A stretch of DNA of 22,710 bases, from positions 1-22,710 of the forward strand of contig JANNAV010000330.1 of NCBI GenBank assembly GCA_031384695.1, read 5' to 3'. The number at the start of each line of letters is the position of its first letter. Position 1 is the stretch's first letter. Source of the DNA: JANNAV01 sp031384695 (GTDB lineage Bacteria; Pseudomonadota; Alphaproteobacteria; Rhodobacterales; Rhodobacteraceae). Below, in pieces: positions 14,651 through 21,812 of this stretch. The position numbers and the translations under genes were made by a program. The notes beneath the pieces are model-generated. The model did not search any database and was not told the origin of the DNA. It saw only the letters and a program-made list of their open reading frames with translations.

Positions 14651-15940
14651 CTACTTGACGAGGCGCAACTGTTGCCGAGGTGCCGCGGTGCCCGAGACGA
14701 GCGCATCATAGGGATCGTCGGGTTGCAACATCATATCGACGACCTGACGCAGCAGTTCGCGGCGACCAAGGCTTGAGTAAAATCCACCCGGAACCTGCGA
14801 GGTTTCCAAGAGAAAATGGCGGTAATCGCGGTAGGCGCGACTGTCGGGGCGGGTGGGCAGGGTGAAAAATTCGGCGAGAGTTTGCGTCGAGACAAACTCG
14901 GGTTTGGCATAGACGGCGGCGCCGAAGGTTTTGAGCGGAAGTCCGCGCCAGAGCACCTGCTGGGCGGCGGTGGAGTTCACGGTGATGGCCGAGCGGGCGT
15001 GATTGAGGAGCGCCGCAAGTTTGCCGCCGCGCACGAAATGCACGCGGTGGGCGACATTGTGCAGACGTGCCAGACGTTTGATTTCGCGGGCGACCGGCAC
15101 CCGGCCATCCTCCAACGGGTGGGCTTTGAAGACGATATGATGGTGCGGCGAGGCACCGCTGGCAAAGCCTTCCATCACCACGGCCAGAAATTGGGCCATG
15201 GTTTTGAAGGGCGAATGCATCTGAAAGCTGGCGTCATGTTCCAGTTGCAACAGCACAAGGTGATAGGGAAAGCCGCCGTGTTTGATGCGGAAGGTGGCCA
15301 GAACCCGTTCCCAGCGGTGCAGCGGCAGCAAGATGAGGCGTTTGCAGTAAAGCAGGAATTCCTGCCAGACCGAGAGCGCGCGGTGGGGGCGGAAGTTGCG
15401 GAAATCCCAGAAGCCAGTGAGTACGAACCAGTGATACAGCGCGCCCCAAAACATGTGCTGGCGCATATCGCCCCAGCGGGCCGGGGCCTCGGGCAGTTCC
15501 ATCTCGCAGGCGGCGAGGGCTTTTTGCATCTCGGGCACGGTCAGGGTCATCAGGCGGGAATGGCCGTTGGCGCCGCCGCGTTCATAAGTGACCCAATAGG
15601 GCCGCAGATAGCCTTCTTCGAACACATGCACCGTTATGCCTGCGGCTTTGGCGGCCGCGATGGCTGCGGCGTGGATCGGGCGGGTATCGCCGTAAAGCAC
15701 GATGTCGGTGATGGATTTATCGCGTAAAAGGGCATAAATTGCCATCGGCCAAGCCTCGGGCGTGCCTTTGAAGGGGATGAAGCTGGCAGTGGTGGACCAG
15801 AAGGCGCGGTCACCACGGTTGAAGCCGACGCGCCAGACCTGTGCACCGGCGGCGGTGAGCATGCGGCCAAGCCGGTGGAAATAGGGCCCGTGCGGACCCT
15901 GAAGGAACAAAAAGCGGCGGCCCTGGCCCGAGACGTACAT
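14651..15940 (-). CDS. kpsS: Capsular polysaccharide biosynthesis protein KpsS (Kdo transferase)
   Basis: Cytoplasmic protein of 429 residues (E. coli KpsS is about 390). KpsS adds the first beta-Kdo to the phospholipid acceptor, and KpsC extends it. Recognisable features: FLFLQGPHGPYFHRL near 10-23, VLYGDTRPIH near 81-90, FEEGYLRPYWVTYERGG near 107-123, KAHPLEDGR near 282-290, and a C-terminal NSTAAQQVLWRGLPLKTFG segment, matching the nucleotide-sugar site of this family. It is the first gene of the leftward kps unit, with AGGA six bases before the ATG, and is divergent from ribE. No clear sigma-70 promoter was found in the 190-base gap. Confidence 0.92.
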   Translation of the reverse strand: MYVSGQGRRFLFLQGPHGPYFHRLGRMLTAAGAQVWRVGFNRGDRAFWSTTASFIPFKGTPEAWPMAIYALLRDKSITDIVLYGDTRPIHAAAIAAAKAAGITVHVFEEGYLRPYWVTYERGGANGHSRLMTLTVPEMQKALAACEMELPEAPARWGDMRQHMFWGALYHWFVLTGFWDFRNFRPHRALSVWQEFLLYCKRLILLPLHRWERVLATFRIKHGGFPYHLVLLQLEHDASFQMHSPFKTMAQFLAVVMEGFASGASPHHHIVFKAHPLEDGRVPVAREIKRLARLHNVAHRVHFVRGGKLAALLNHARSAITVNSTAAQQVLWRGLPLKTFGAAVYAKPEFVSTQTLAEFFTLPTRPDSRAYRDYRHFLLETSQVPGGFYSSLGRRELLRQVVDMMLQPDDPYDALVSGTAAPRQQLRLVK

Positions 15941-16060
15941 CGTGATCCTGCTGTTTTACGTTTGTGTTGGCCTTTGCAGCCCAAGGGTAAAGGGGAAACC
16001 TTTTGATTTGCTGACATATCCCCCAAAAGCGCGGCAAATTTGAGGCAATTCGTATGGTGC

Positions 16061-16078
16061 GCTTGCCGGGCTTGCCGG
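16061..16078. repeat. Short tandem 9-bp duplication in the kpsS/ribE gap
   Basis: GCTTGCCGG occurs twice without a gap (16061-16069, 16070-16078) and a further GGGC follows. Function unknown. Confidence 0.6.
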
Positions 16079-16099
16079 GCGGGCGTTGCGGGTTTAGGT

Positions 16100-16119
16100 C
16101 TTTGCGGGTGAAAGCAAAG
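16100..16119 (+). promoter_or_regulatory. Hairpin in the ribE leader
   Basis: CTTTGC (16100-16105) and GCAAAG (16114-16119) can form a 6-bp stem with an 8-base loop, just before the G-rich ribosome site (16123-16128) of ribE. It is far too small for an FMN riboswitch. It could affect translation, or be incidental. Confidence 0.3.
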
Positions 16120-16130
16120 GGTGGGGGGCG

Positions 16131-16727
16131 ATGTTTACCGGGATCGTGACGGATATCGGCGAGGTGCTGACCTTGCAGCAGGAGGGCGATCTGCGGGCGC
16201 GGATCGGCACCGGCTATGATGTGGCGCGGATCGACATTGGCGCGTCGATTGCCTGCGAGGGGGTGTGCCTGACGGTGGTAGCGCTGGGCACCGCGCCGCG
16301 CCACTGGTTCGAGGTGCAGATCTCGGCGGAAACGGTTTCCAGAACCAATCTGAAAGGCTGGCGGGTTGGGCAGCGGCTTAATCTGGAGCGGGCGCTGAAG
16401 GTGAGCGACGAGTTGGGGGGGCACATCGTTTCGGGCCATGTGGACGGGTTGGCGGAGGTGGTGCGGCTGTCACCGGAGGGCGGCAGTTTGCGCGTGACGT
16501 TTCGCGCGCCCGAAGCGCTGGCGCGGTTCATCGCATCGAAAGGGTCGGTGGCGCTGAACGGCACTTCGCTTACCGTGAACGAGGTGGCGGGGTGCGAGTT
16601 TGGCATCAACTTTATCCCGCACACGCAGGCGGTGACGACATGGGGCGATGTGAAGGCGGGGGATCAGGCCAATCTGGAGATCGACACCATGGCGCGCTAT
16701 GTGGCGCGGCTGAGGGAATGGGAATGA
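16131..16727 (+). CDS. ribE: Riboflavin synthase, alpha subunit
   Basis: Converts two 6,7-dimethyl-8-ribityllumazine molecules to riboflavin plus 5-amino-6-ribitylamino-uracil. At 198 residues it has the standard duplicated barrel. The N-terminal hallmark MFTGIV starts barrel 1, which also holds SIACEGVCLTVV near 40-51. Barrel 2 begins near 98 with GGHIVSGHVDGLA and contains GSVALNGTSLTVNEV. FIPHT lies near the C-terminus, as in the family. The ribosome site is a G-rich run (16123-16128). First gene of the riboflavin operon; its stop overlaps the next start as ATGA. Named ribE after the E. coli convention; other genomes call it ribC. Confidence 0.96.
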   Translation: MFTGIVTDIGEVLTLQQEGDLRARIGTGYDVARIDIGASIACEGVCLTVVALGTAPRHWFEVQISAETVSRTNLKGWRVGQRLNLERALKVSDELGGHIVSGHVDGLAEVVRLSPEGGSLRVTFRAPEALARFIASKGSVALNGTSLTVNEVAGCEFGINFIPHTQAVTTWGDVKAGDQANLEIDTMARYVARLREWE

Positions 16728-17290
16728 TCGGGCATAACGGCGGGCCTTCGGTGGCGCCGGGGGCCGCGTGGCGGCGCACCTGCTGGACGGCGGCGCGGGC
16801 GGCGCTGTTGCCGACCTTGCCGATAGAGGTGGTGCGGTTGCGGGTGCGGCGGGCGCAAACGCTGGGGTTGGAATACAAGACCTATGCGTCGGTGCGGGCG
16901 GCCTCGGGGCATGATCTGGTGGCGTTTCTGTTTTCGTCGAATGCGCTGCGGGTGGGGCCGGTGGATATGCGGCTGCCCTTGGAGCGGGCGCTGAAGCTGG
17001 AGGCGGTGACGGGGGCCGCAAGGGTGGCGCTGGCGGTGGTGCCGGTGGCGGTTCAGGCTTTGGTAGACGCCAACCCGGCCAGTCTGGACGCGGCGTTCCG
17101 GGCACCCGAAGCGTTGGGGCGGTTCGCCGAAGTGGCGGCGGTGTTGCGCGCGGCCTTGGGCAAGGTTCCGGGCGACAGGGTGCTGCTGGTGGGCGACATG
17201 ACGCTGGAGCGGGACTGGGTGGCTGCCGGGCGGCTGGCGGGATATCTTGCGGCCGAGCGGTATTTTGGCGCGCCGACGTTTGCACGCTAA
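16724..17290 (+). CDS. Conserved hypothetical protein in the riboflavin operon
   Basis: Unrecognised protein of 188 residues, probably cytosolic. It begins with MIGHNGGP, an N-terminal motif seen on unrelated alphaproteobacterial proteins. The rest is Ala/Leu-rich and helical, with a basic patch near 36-50 (EVVRLRVRRAQTLGLE), YKTYASVRAASGHDLVAFLFSSNALR near 51-76, and GDRVLLVGDMTLERDW near 150-165. The frame is open upstream, but the ATG at 16724 overlaps the ribE stop (ATGA) and has GAGGG (16712-16716) seven bases before it. Co-translation with ribE suggests a link to flavin synthesis or a regulatory role, but nothing in the sequence shows a catalytic site. Confidence 0.8.
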   Translation: MIGHNGGPSVAPGAAWRRTCWTAARAALLPTLPIEVVRLRVRRAQTLGLEYKTYASVRAASGHDLVAFLFSSNALRVGPVDMRLPLERALKLEAVTGAARVALAVVPVAVQALVDANPASLDAAFRAPEALGRFAEVAAVLRAALGKVPGDRVLLVGDMTLERDWVAAGRLAGYLAAERYFGAPTFAR

Positions 17291-17303
17291 GGGCGGGCGG
17301 GCT

Positions 17304-17369
17304 ATGGCCTTTGTGGCTGCCGCGCTATATGGGCTGCTGCACATGGGTTGGGGTCTGAGCGATGAGTAG
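17304..17369 (+). CDS. Possible 21-codon leader peptide overlapping the ribB start
   Basis: A short open frame begins at an ATG after a GGGCGGGCGG stretch and encodes a mainly hydrophobic peptide (starts MAFVAAALYGLLHM). Its TAG (17367-17369) overlaps the ribB start in ATGAGTAG. ribB itself has no good ribosome site, so reinitiation after this frame would explain its translation. It may equally be chance. Confidence 0.3.
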   Translation: MAFVAAALYGLLHMGWGLSDE

Positions 17370-18462
17370 CCTGCGAACAGAATACAGTGATGCGATCTCG
17401 ACGATCGAGGAGATCATCGCGGATGCCCGGGCGGGGCGGATGTTCATTCTGGTGGACCATGAGGACCGCGAGAACGAGGGCGATCTGGTGATTCCGGCCG
17501 AGATGTGCACCCCGCAAGCGGTGAATTTCATGGCGACCTTTGGGCGGGGGCTGATCTGCCTGACGCTGCCGGGGGCGCGGATTGATGCGCTGGGGCTGGC
17601 GCTGATGTCGTCGAAGAACTCCAGCCGCCATGAAACGGCGTTTACCGTGTCTATCGAGGCGCGCGAGGGGGTTTCGACCGGCATTTCGGCGGCGGACCGG
17701 GCGCTGACGGTGGCGGTGGCGATTGATCCGGCCAAGGGGGCCGCGGATATTGCGACGCCGGGGCATATCTTTCCGCTGCGGGCGCGCGAGGGCGGGGTTC
17801 TGGTGCGGGCGGGGCATACCGAGGCTGCGACCGATATCAGCCGTCTTGCGGGCCTGAACCCGTCGGGGGTGATCTGCGAGATCATGAACGATGACGGCAG
17901 CATGGCGCGGCTGCCCGATCTGGTGGGTTTTGCGCAAAAGCACAATCTGAAGATCGGCACCATTTCGGATTTGATCGCCTATCGGCGGCGGCATGACAAT
18001 CTGGTGCGCGAACGGGCGGTGAAGCGGGTGCATTCGGTGCATGGCGGTGAGTGGCTGATGCGGATCTATGCCGACGAGACGCAGGGGGCCGAGCATGTGG
18101 TGCTTTCCAAGGGTGATCTTTCGGGGGAGGTGCCGGTGCTGGTGCGGATGCATGCGCTGAACCCGCTGGAAGATGTGCTGGGGATCGGCGATGGGCATGT
18201 GGGCGATTTGCAGGGCGCGATGAAGCTGATCGCGGCGGAAGGGCGGGGCGCGGTTGTGCTGCTGCGCGACACCGAGATGAAGATGGTGGCCCCGGGCGAG
18301 GCCTCGCCGCAGACGTTGCGGCAATACGGGTTGGGCGCGCAGATATTGTCGGCGCTGGGGTTGGGGCAGATTATTCTGGTGACCAATTCGATAGCCCCCA
18401 AAGTGGTGGGGCTGGAGGCTTACGGGCTTTCGATTTGCGGCACGCGGGCGATAGAGGGATAG
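17362..18462 (+). CDS. ribB: 3,4-dihydroxy-2-butanone-4-phosphate synthase with degenerate GTP cyclohydrolase II-like domain
   Basis: The N-terminal domain (about 1-205) makes the four-carbon riboflavin precursor from ribulose 5-phosphate. It keeps the metal and active-site motifs: DHEDRENEGD (32-41), REGVSTGISAADR (101-113), TPGHIFPL (132-139), RAGHTEAATD (149-158) and CEIMNDDGS (172-180). Residues about 212-366 are homologous to RibA (GTP cyclohydrolase II). The zinc-binding segment (SECxTG...RCDCG in active enzymes) reads HALNPLEDVLGIGDGHVGDL here, with no cysteine, and the RQEGRGIGL motif is also lost. The second domain is therefore almost certainly not a GTP cyclohydrolase, as in the RibBX-type variants described in proteobacteria. 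Often annotated ribBA. A real ribA must lie elsewhere. ribH follows at two bases. Confidence 0.94.
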   Translation: MSSLRTEYSDAISTIEEIIADARAGRMFILVDHEDRENEGDLVIPAEMCTPQAVNFMATFGRGLICLTLPGARIDALGLALMSSKNSSRHETAFTVSIEAREGVSTGISAADRALTVAVAIDPAKGAADIATPGHIFPLRAREGGVLVRAGHTEAATDISRLAGLNPSGVICEIMNDDGSMARLPDLVGFAQKHNLKIGTISDLIAYRRRHDNLVRERAVKRVHSVHGGEWLMRIYADETQGAEHVVLSKGDLSGEVPVLVRMHALNPLEDVLGIGDGHVGDLQGAMKLIAAEGRGAVVLLRDTEMKMVAPGEASPQTLRQYGLGAQILSALGLGQIILVTNSIAPKVVGLEAYGLSICGTRAIEG

Positions 18463-18464
18463 CG

Positions 18465-18965
18465 ATGGCTGAGAATGAAACCCATAACATACTGCCCACT
18501 CCGGTGTTTGAGCGGCCGGTAAAGCTGCTGATTGTGGTGGCGCCTTACTACAAGGATGTGACGGACCAGTTGCTGGCGGGCGCGCGGGCGGAGGCCGTTC
18601 TTGCCGGGGCCGAGGTGGATGTGGTCGAGGTTCCGGGCGCGTTTGAAGTGCCGACCGCGATTGCGATGGCCGAACGGCTGGCGAAGTATGACGGCTATGT
18701 GGCGCTGGGCTGTGTGATCCGGGGCGAGACCACGCATTACGATACGGTGTGCAATGACAGCTCGCGCGCGTTGTCGCTGTTGGGATTGCAAGGGGCGTGC
18801 ATTGGTAACGGCATTCTGACGGTGGAAACGCTGGCGCAGGCCGAGGTGCGGGCCGATGTGGCGGCGGGCAACAAGGGCGGCGGGGCCGCTTTGGCGGCGC
18901 TGCATCTGGTGGCGCTGGCGCGCAGTTGGGCGGGCAAGACCAAGGGGATCGGGTTCCGGCAATGA
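18465..18965 (+). CDS. ribH: 6,7-dimethyl-8-ribityllumazine synthase
   Basis: Condenses the RibB product with 5-amino-6-ribitylamino-uracil to give lumazine, the RibE substrate. The 166-residue protein has VPGAFEVPTAI (56-66), LGCVIRGETTHYDTV with catalytic His91, and the phosphate-binding GNKGGGAALAALHL near 135-148. The substrate-stacking loop, often ARFN, reads APYYKD here, with tyrosines in place of Phe. The frame extends 30 bases upstream, but the ATG at 18465 has GAGGG six bases before it and follows the ribB stop by two bases. The stop overlaps the nusB start as ATGA. Confidence 0.96.
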   Translation: MAENETHNILPTPVFERPVKLLIVVAPYYKDVTDQLLAGARAEAVLAGAEVDVVEVPGAFEVPTAIAMAERLAKYDGYVALGCVIRGETTHYDTVCNDSSRALSLLGLQGACIGNGILTVETLAQAEVRADVAAGNKGGGAALAALHLVALARSWAGKTKGIGFRQ

Positions 18966-19435
18966 GCGACAAGGCCAAGGCAGCGCAGAAAAAGCAGATG
19001 AAGTCGGCGTCGCGGCTTTATGCGGTGCAGGCGCTGTTTCAGATGGAAGCGTCGGGGCAGACGGTGGAATCGGTGGTGCAGGAGTTTGAGGACCACCGCT
19101 TTGGCGCGGTTTATGATGACGACGAGATGGCCGAGGGCGATGTGAAACATTTTCGCGCGGTTGTCGGTTCGGCAGTGAATTTTCAGGCGCGAATTGATCA
19201 GATGACCGACCGCGCACTGGTGGCGAAATGGCCGATTGACCGGATTGACCCGGTGCTGCGGGCGCTGTTTCGCGCGGCGGGGGCGGAGATGGTGGATATG
19301 GTGACGCCGCCACGGGTGGTGATCACCGAATTTGTTGACGTGGCCAAGGCGTTTTTCCCCGAAGGCAAGGAATCGAAGTTCGTCAATGCGGTGCTGGACC
19401 ACATGGCACATGAGGCCAAGCCCGAGGCGTTCTGA
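18962..19435 (+). CDS. nusB: Transcription antitermination factor NusB
   Basis: Small all-helical RNA-binding protein of 157 residues. With NusE (S10) it binds boxA RNA and supports antitermination on rRNA operons. Evidence: SASRLYAVQALFQMEASGQ near 16-34, the family's opening helix; WPIDRIDPVLRALFRAAGAEM in the centre; TPPRVVITEFVDVAKAFF and EGKESKFVNAVLDHMA near the C-terminus, all canonical. The ATG at 18962 overlaps the ribH TGA. A ribH-nusB order is widespread in bacteria. A short hairpin follows at 19439. Confidence 0.96.
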   Translation: MSDKAKAAQKKQMKSASRLYAVQALFQMEASGQTVESVVQEFEDHRFGAVYDDDEMAEGDVKHFRAVVGSAVNFQARIDQMTDRALVAKWPIDRIDPVLRALFRAAGAEMVDMVTPPRVVITEFVDVAKAFFPEGKESKFVNAVLDHMAHEAKPEAF

Positions 19436-19438
19436 ACT

Positions 19439-19458
19439 TTTCGCGGTCAAGCGAAATT
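19439..19458 (+). terminator. Weak hairpin after nusB
   Basis: TTTCGC-GGTCAA-GCGAAA forms a 6-bp stem four bases after the nusB stop, followed only by TT. It may be a weak or factor-dependent terminator of the rib-nusB transcript. Confidence 0.3.
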
Positions 19459-19527
19459 GTGATGCCGCCCCCGTTTGCACGCGCAGATTGCGCGTAAACT
19501 TCACGTCTATAAGCATAGGCGCGGATA

Positions 19528-19533
19528 TATAAT
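19528..19533 (+). promoter_or_regulatory. Candidate -10 box for the DUF4956/VTC pair
   Basis: A perfect TATAAT sits in the only AT-rich patch between nusB and the DUF4956 gene. The matching -35 position is poor, so an activator or another sigma factor may be needed. It predicts a leader of about 130 bases. Confidence 0.35.
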
Positions 19534-19672
19534 CGCCGGGTTTATACCGTTTGTCAGATGGCCATGCGCCGTCGATTGCAACAGTTTTGTGACAGAAACG
19601 TAACGTGGCCAGCCCAGACCCGGGCAGCCCCAACCCGGCCCGACAATGGCCCTGTCATGAAAGCCCCGCAAA

Positions 19673-20266
19673 ATGAACTTGTCCCTGTTGTTGTTGCATC
19701 CCTATGCCGAGCCAGTTTTGCGGATCGTGATCGATTTCGGCGCCATGATGTTGCTGGTGTTCGGCATGTATTACCGCCGCTACCGCGACAAGGAACTGAC
19801 CATCACCGCCGCGATGTTCAACATCTTTACCTTTGCGGTGCTGACGGTGCTGTCGAAGGTGGACTTTTCGGTGGCGGCTGGTTTTGGCCTGTTCGCGATC
19901 CTTTCATTGTTCAGTTTGCGGTCTGAGGCGATCAGCAAGACCGAGATCACCTATTTCTTCGGTGCCATCTCGATTGCGGTGATTGCGTCGGTGCATGGCA
20001 CAACGGTGGGATTTGTGGCCACGGCGACGGCGCTGGTGCTGCTTGGGGCTTATTTTATTGATCATCCGCGCATGCTGCGCTCGGCCGACAGGGTGAATAT
20101 CACCCTCGACAAGATCGACGAGCATGCGTTGTCGGACCGGGCGCGGATGCGCGACGAGTTGACCCGGCGGCTGGGGGTGGAGGTGATGTCGTATCGGATC
20201 GCGTCGCTGAACTATGTCAACGACCTCGCGAATATTCAGGTGTTCTACAGCAAGTCGGAGAAGTGA
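19673..20266 (+). CDS. DUF4956 family membrane protein
   Basis: Inner-membrane protein of 197 residues. Hydrophobic segments lie at about 14-34, 42-62, 66-82, 91-107 and 111-129, with a basic loop RRYRDK after the first. The soluble tail (about 130-197, RVNITLDKIDEHALSDRARMRDELTRRLGVEVMSYRIASLNYVNDLANIQVFY) has an alternating beta-alpha pattern like small ligand-binding domains. DUF4956 proteins are often encoded next to VTC-domain proteins, as here. The inferred role is a membrane partner or channel for the product of the next gene; the biochemical function is not known to me. The ribosome site is weak (GAAAG). The stop overlaps a GTG (GTGA) at the start of the next frame. Confidence 0.85.
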   Translation: MNLSLLLLHPYAEPVLRIVIDFGAMMLLVFGMYYRRYRDKELTITAAMFNIFTFAVLTVLSKVDFSVAAGFGLFAILSLFSLRSEAISKTEITYFFGAISIAVIASVHGTTVGFVATATALVLLGAYFIDHPRMLRSADRVNITLDKIDEHALSDRARMRDELTRRLGVEVMSYRIASLNYVNDLANIQVFYSKSEK

Positions 20267-20271
20267 GCGCC

Positions 20272-21111
20272 ATGTATATCCGACCCATGTCGCAGTTTTC
20301 AGATAGCTTTACCGGCCGCTTCAGCGCGATATCACTGGAACAGTTGAACCTGCGGGCCGCGATGCTGGAGCGGCTCGACAACAAATATGTGGTGTCGGCG
20401 GATATCCTGACGCTTGCGGCGGACAGGCTTTCGCAGGCGTTCGACGTGCTGGATATCGAAGGTGTGCGGGCGTTCAGCTATGATACCTGCTACTTTGACG
20501 ACGGGGTGGCGCAAAGCTACCACCACCACCAGCAGGGCCGGCGCAAGCGGTGCAAGGTGCGGGTGCGGCGTTACCGCGAGGCGGGGCTTTGCTTTGTGGA
20601 AGTAAAGCTGAAAGACAAGCGCGGCATCACGGTCAAGCGGCGGATGCCTTATGACGGCGATCTGTTCCGGGTGCTGGACAGCCGCGCCATGGCGCATGTG
20701 GACGCATCGCATCAGGCGATTTATGCCGAGGCGTTTGCGATGGATCTGCGCCCGGTGATCGAGATGAGTTACCGGCGGATGACGCTGGTGGCCAAGGAGG
20801 GTGGCGAGCGGATGACCATCGACAGCGGTATCGAGTTCCGGTCTGGCAGCCAGCGGCGCACCGTTGCGCCTGATCTGTTCATCGTCGAGACCAAATCGGC
20901 GCGCGGCAATGGGTTGGCCGACAAGGTGCTGCGCGCCTTGCATGCGCATCCGACGCCGGGGTGTTCGAAATACTGCGTCGGCATGGCGGCTTTGCACAAG
21001 GTGCAGCGGATCAACCAGTTCCTGCCCGCGCTGCGGCGGTTGGGGCTGATGCGGGGGCAAAGCCTGCTGCAGGGCGGTGCCGCCGACGATCCGGCTTTGG
21101 CAGCGGCGTAG
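20272..21111 (+). CDS. VTC/CYTH-domain protein, polyphosphate polymerase-like
   Basis: Soluble protein of 279 residues related to the catalytic tunnel domain of yeast Vtc4, which makes polyphosphate from ATP. Basic and acidic tunnel-type residues appear in family order: ERLDNKYVV (33-41), KVRVRRYRE (95-103), VEVKLKDKRG (109-118), TVKRR (130-134), a second acidic strand TIDSGIEF (182-189), IVETKS (204-209) and CSKYCVGMA near 231-239. No transmembrane segment, so the adjoining DUF4956 protein would supply the membrane part that Vtc4 carries itself. GTG at 20263 overlaps the upstream stop but is only two bases from GGAG; ATG at 20272, eleven bases away, is preferred. Polymerase activity is inferred from the fold and not shown. 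Confidence 0.85.
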   Translation: MYIRPMSQFSDSFTGRFSAISLEQLNLRAAMLERLDNKYVVSADILTLAADRLSQAFDVLDIEGVRAFSYDTCYFDDGVAQSYHHHQQGRRKRCKVRVRRYREAGLCFVEVKLKDKRGITVKRRMPYDGDLFRVLDSRAMAHVDASHQAIYAEAFAMDLRPVIEMSYRRMTLVAKEGGERMTIDSGIEFRSGSQRRTVAPDLFIVETKSARGNGLADKVLRALHAHPTPGCSKYCVGMAALHKVQRINQFLPALRRLGLMRGQSLLQGGAADDPALAAA

Positions 21112-21184
21112 GGTGGCGGGCCCGCAGCGGCCGTGGAGAACAGGATTTTCCCGAGAGCCAGAGGTCTCAGGTGGGCGCCAGATA

Positions 21185-21202
21185 CCAAGGCCAGAACCTT
21201 GG
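21185..21202. other. Small hairpin in the VTC/mmcB gap
   Basis: CCAAGG-CCAGAA-CCTTGG is a perfect 6-bp inverted repeat about 75 bases after the VTC stop. It has no U run, so a role as terminator is uncertain. Confidence 0.3.
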
Positions 21203-21315
21203 CAGAGCCAGCCCCCGTTCACGTGCTTATCGGCCACTGGAAAAAATGCCTCGCACGAGAAGAGCAGCACCCGCCAAGGATCAACATAGGGTGTCGGGCG
21301 GCATGCTGCAATGGC

Positions 21316-21344
21316 TTGTGAGATGTTCACCTTTGGTTCATAAT
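21316..21344 (+). promoter_or_regulatory. mmcB promoter with LexA (SOS) box
   Basis: TTGTGA (21316-21321), exactly 17 bases, then CATAAT (21339-21344). Between and overlapping these lies GTTC-ACCTTTG-GTTC (21325-21339), a perfect match to the alphaproteobacterial LexA site GTTC-N7-GTTC. LexA bound here would block RNA polymerase. The predicted transcription start is about 21351, the A of the mmcB start codon. Confidence 0.8.
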
Positions 21345-21350
21345 GTGCGG

Positions 21351-21812
21351 ATGGAACTGGCCACCGAACCCTTGCCGCAGATGCCCGGACAGCGACTCGC
21401 GCGCGGGGTGGCGCGGGCGTTGCGCGGGTTCGATTTTGTGACGGTGGAGGAGATGGTGCCAGCGCCGGGCCTGCGGGTGGATGTGATGGCGCTGGGGCCC
21501 AAGGGCGAGGTCTGGGTGATCGAGTGCAAATCGGGGCGCGCCGATTACCAGACCGACCGCAAGTGGCAGGGCTATCTGGAGTGGTGCGACCGGTTTTTCT
21601 GGGCGGTGGATGCCGATTTTCCGACCGGCCTGTTGCCCGAGGCGACGGGGCTGATGCTCGCAGATGCTTATGGCGCGGAAATTGTGCGGATGGGGCCGGA
21701 TACGCCGCTGGCACCGGCGCGGCGCCGCGTGATGGTGCAGAAATTCGCCCGCCACGCCGCATTGCGGTTGCAGGGGTTGCGCGATCCGGGGGTCAGCGCT
21801 TTTTTGGTTTAG
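21351..21812 (+). CDS. mmcB: MmcB family DNA repair protein
   Basis: Protein of 153 residues with a PD-(D/E)XK nuclease-type core: RVDVMAL (Asp44), then WVIECKSG with Glu58 and Lys60, the expected D-X(13)-E-X-K spacing. It continues with DYQTDRKWQGYLEWCDRFFWAVDADFP, typical of MmcB, an SOS-induced protein that protects Caulobacter against mitomycin C. The frame is open far upstream, but the LexA box and promoter place the transcript start on the ATG at 21351, so the message should be leaderless; longer starts would put the operator inside the gene. The last 20 bases overlap the convergent gene at 21793. Confidence 0.9.
   Translation: MELATEPLPQMPGQRLARGVARALRGFDFVTVEEMVPAPGLRVDVMALGPKGEVWVIECKSGRADYQTDRKWQGYLEWCDRFFWAVDADFPTGLLPEATGLMLADAYGAEIVRMGPDTPLAPARRRVMVQKFARHAALRLQGLRDPGVSAFLV

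Noticed and set aside
15941..16130. FMN riboswitch upstream of ribE
   Set aside because: The conserved RFN core elements are not present; only a small hairpin and a 9-bp duplication are seen.
17302..18978. 558-residue frame opposite ribB and ribH
   Set aside because: Antisense shadow over two certain genes.
19558..19926. 122-residue frame upstream of and overlapping the DUF4956 gene
   Set aside because: Out of frame with the DUF4956 protein and lacking motifs or a ribosome site.
20332..21762. 476-residue frame opposite the VTC gene and mmcB
   Set aside because: Arg/Pro-rich shadow crossing a promoter and two genes on the other strand.
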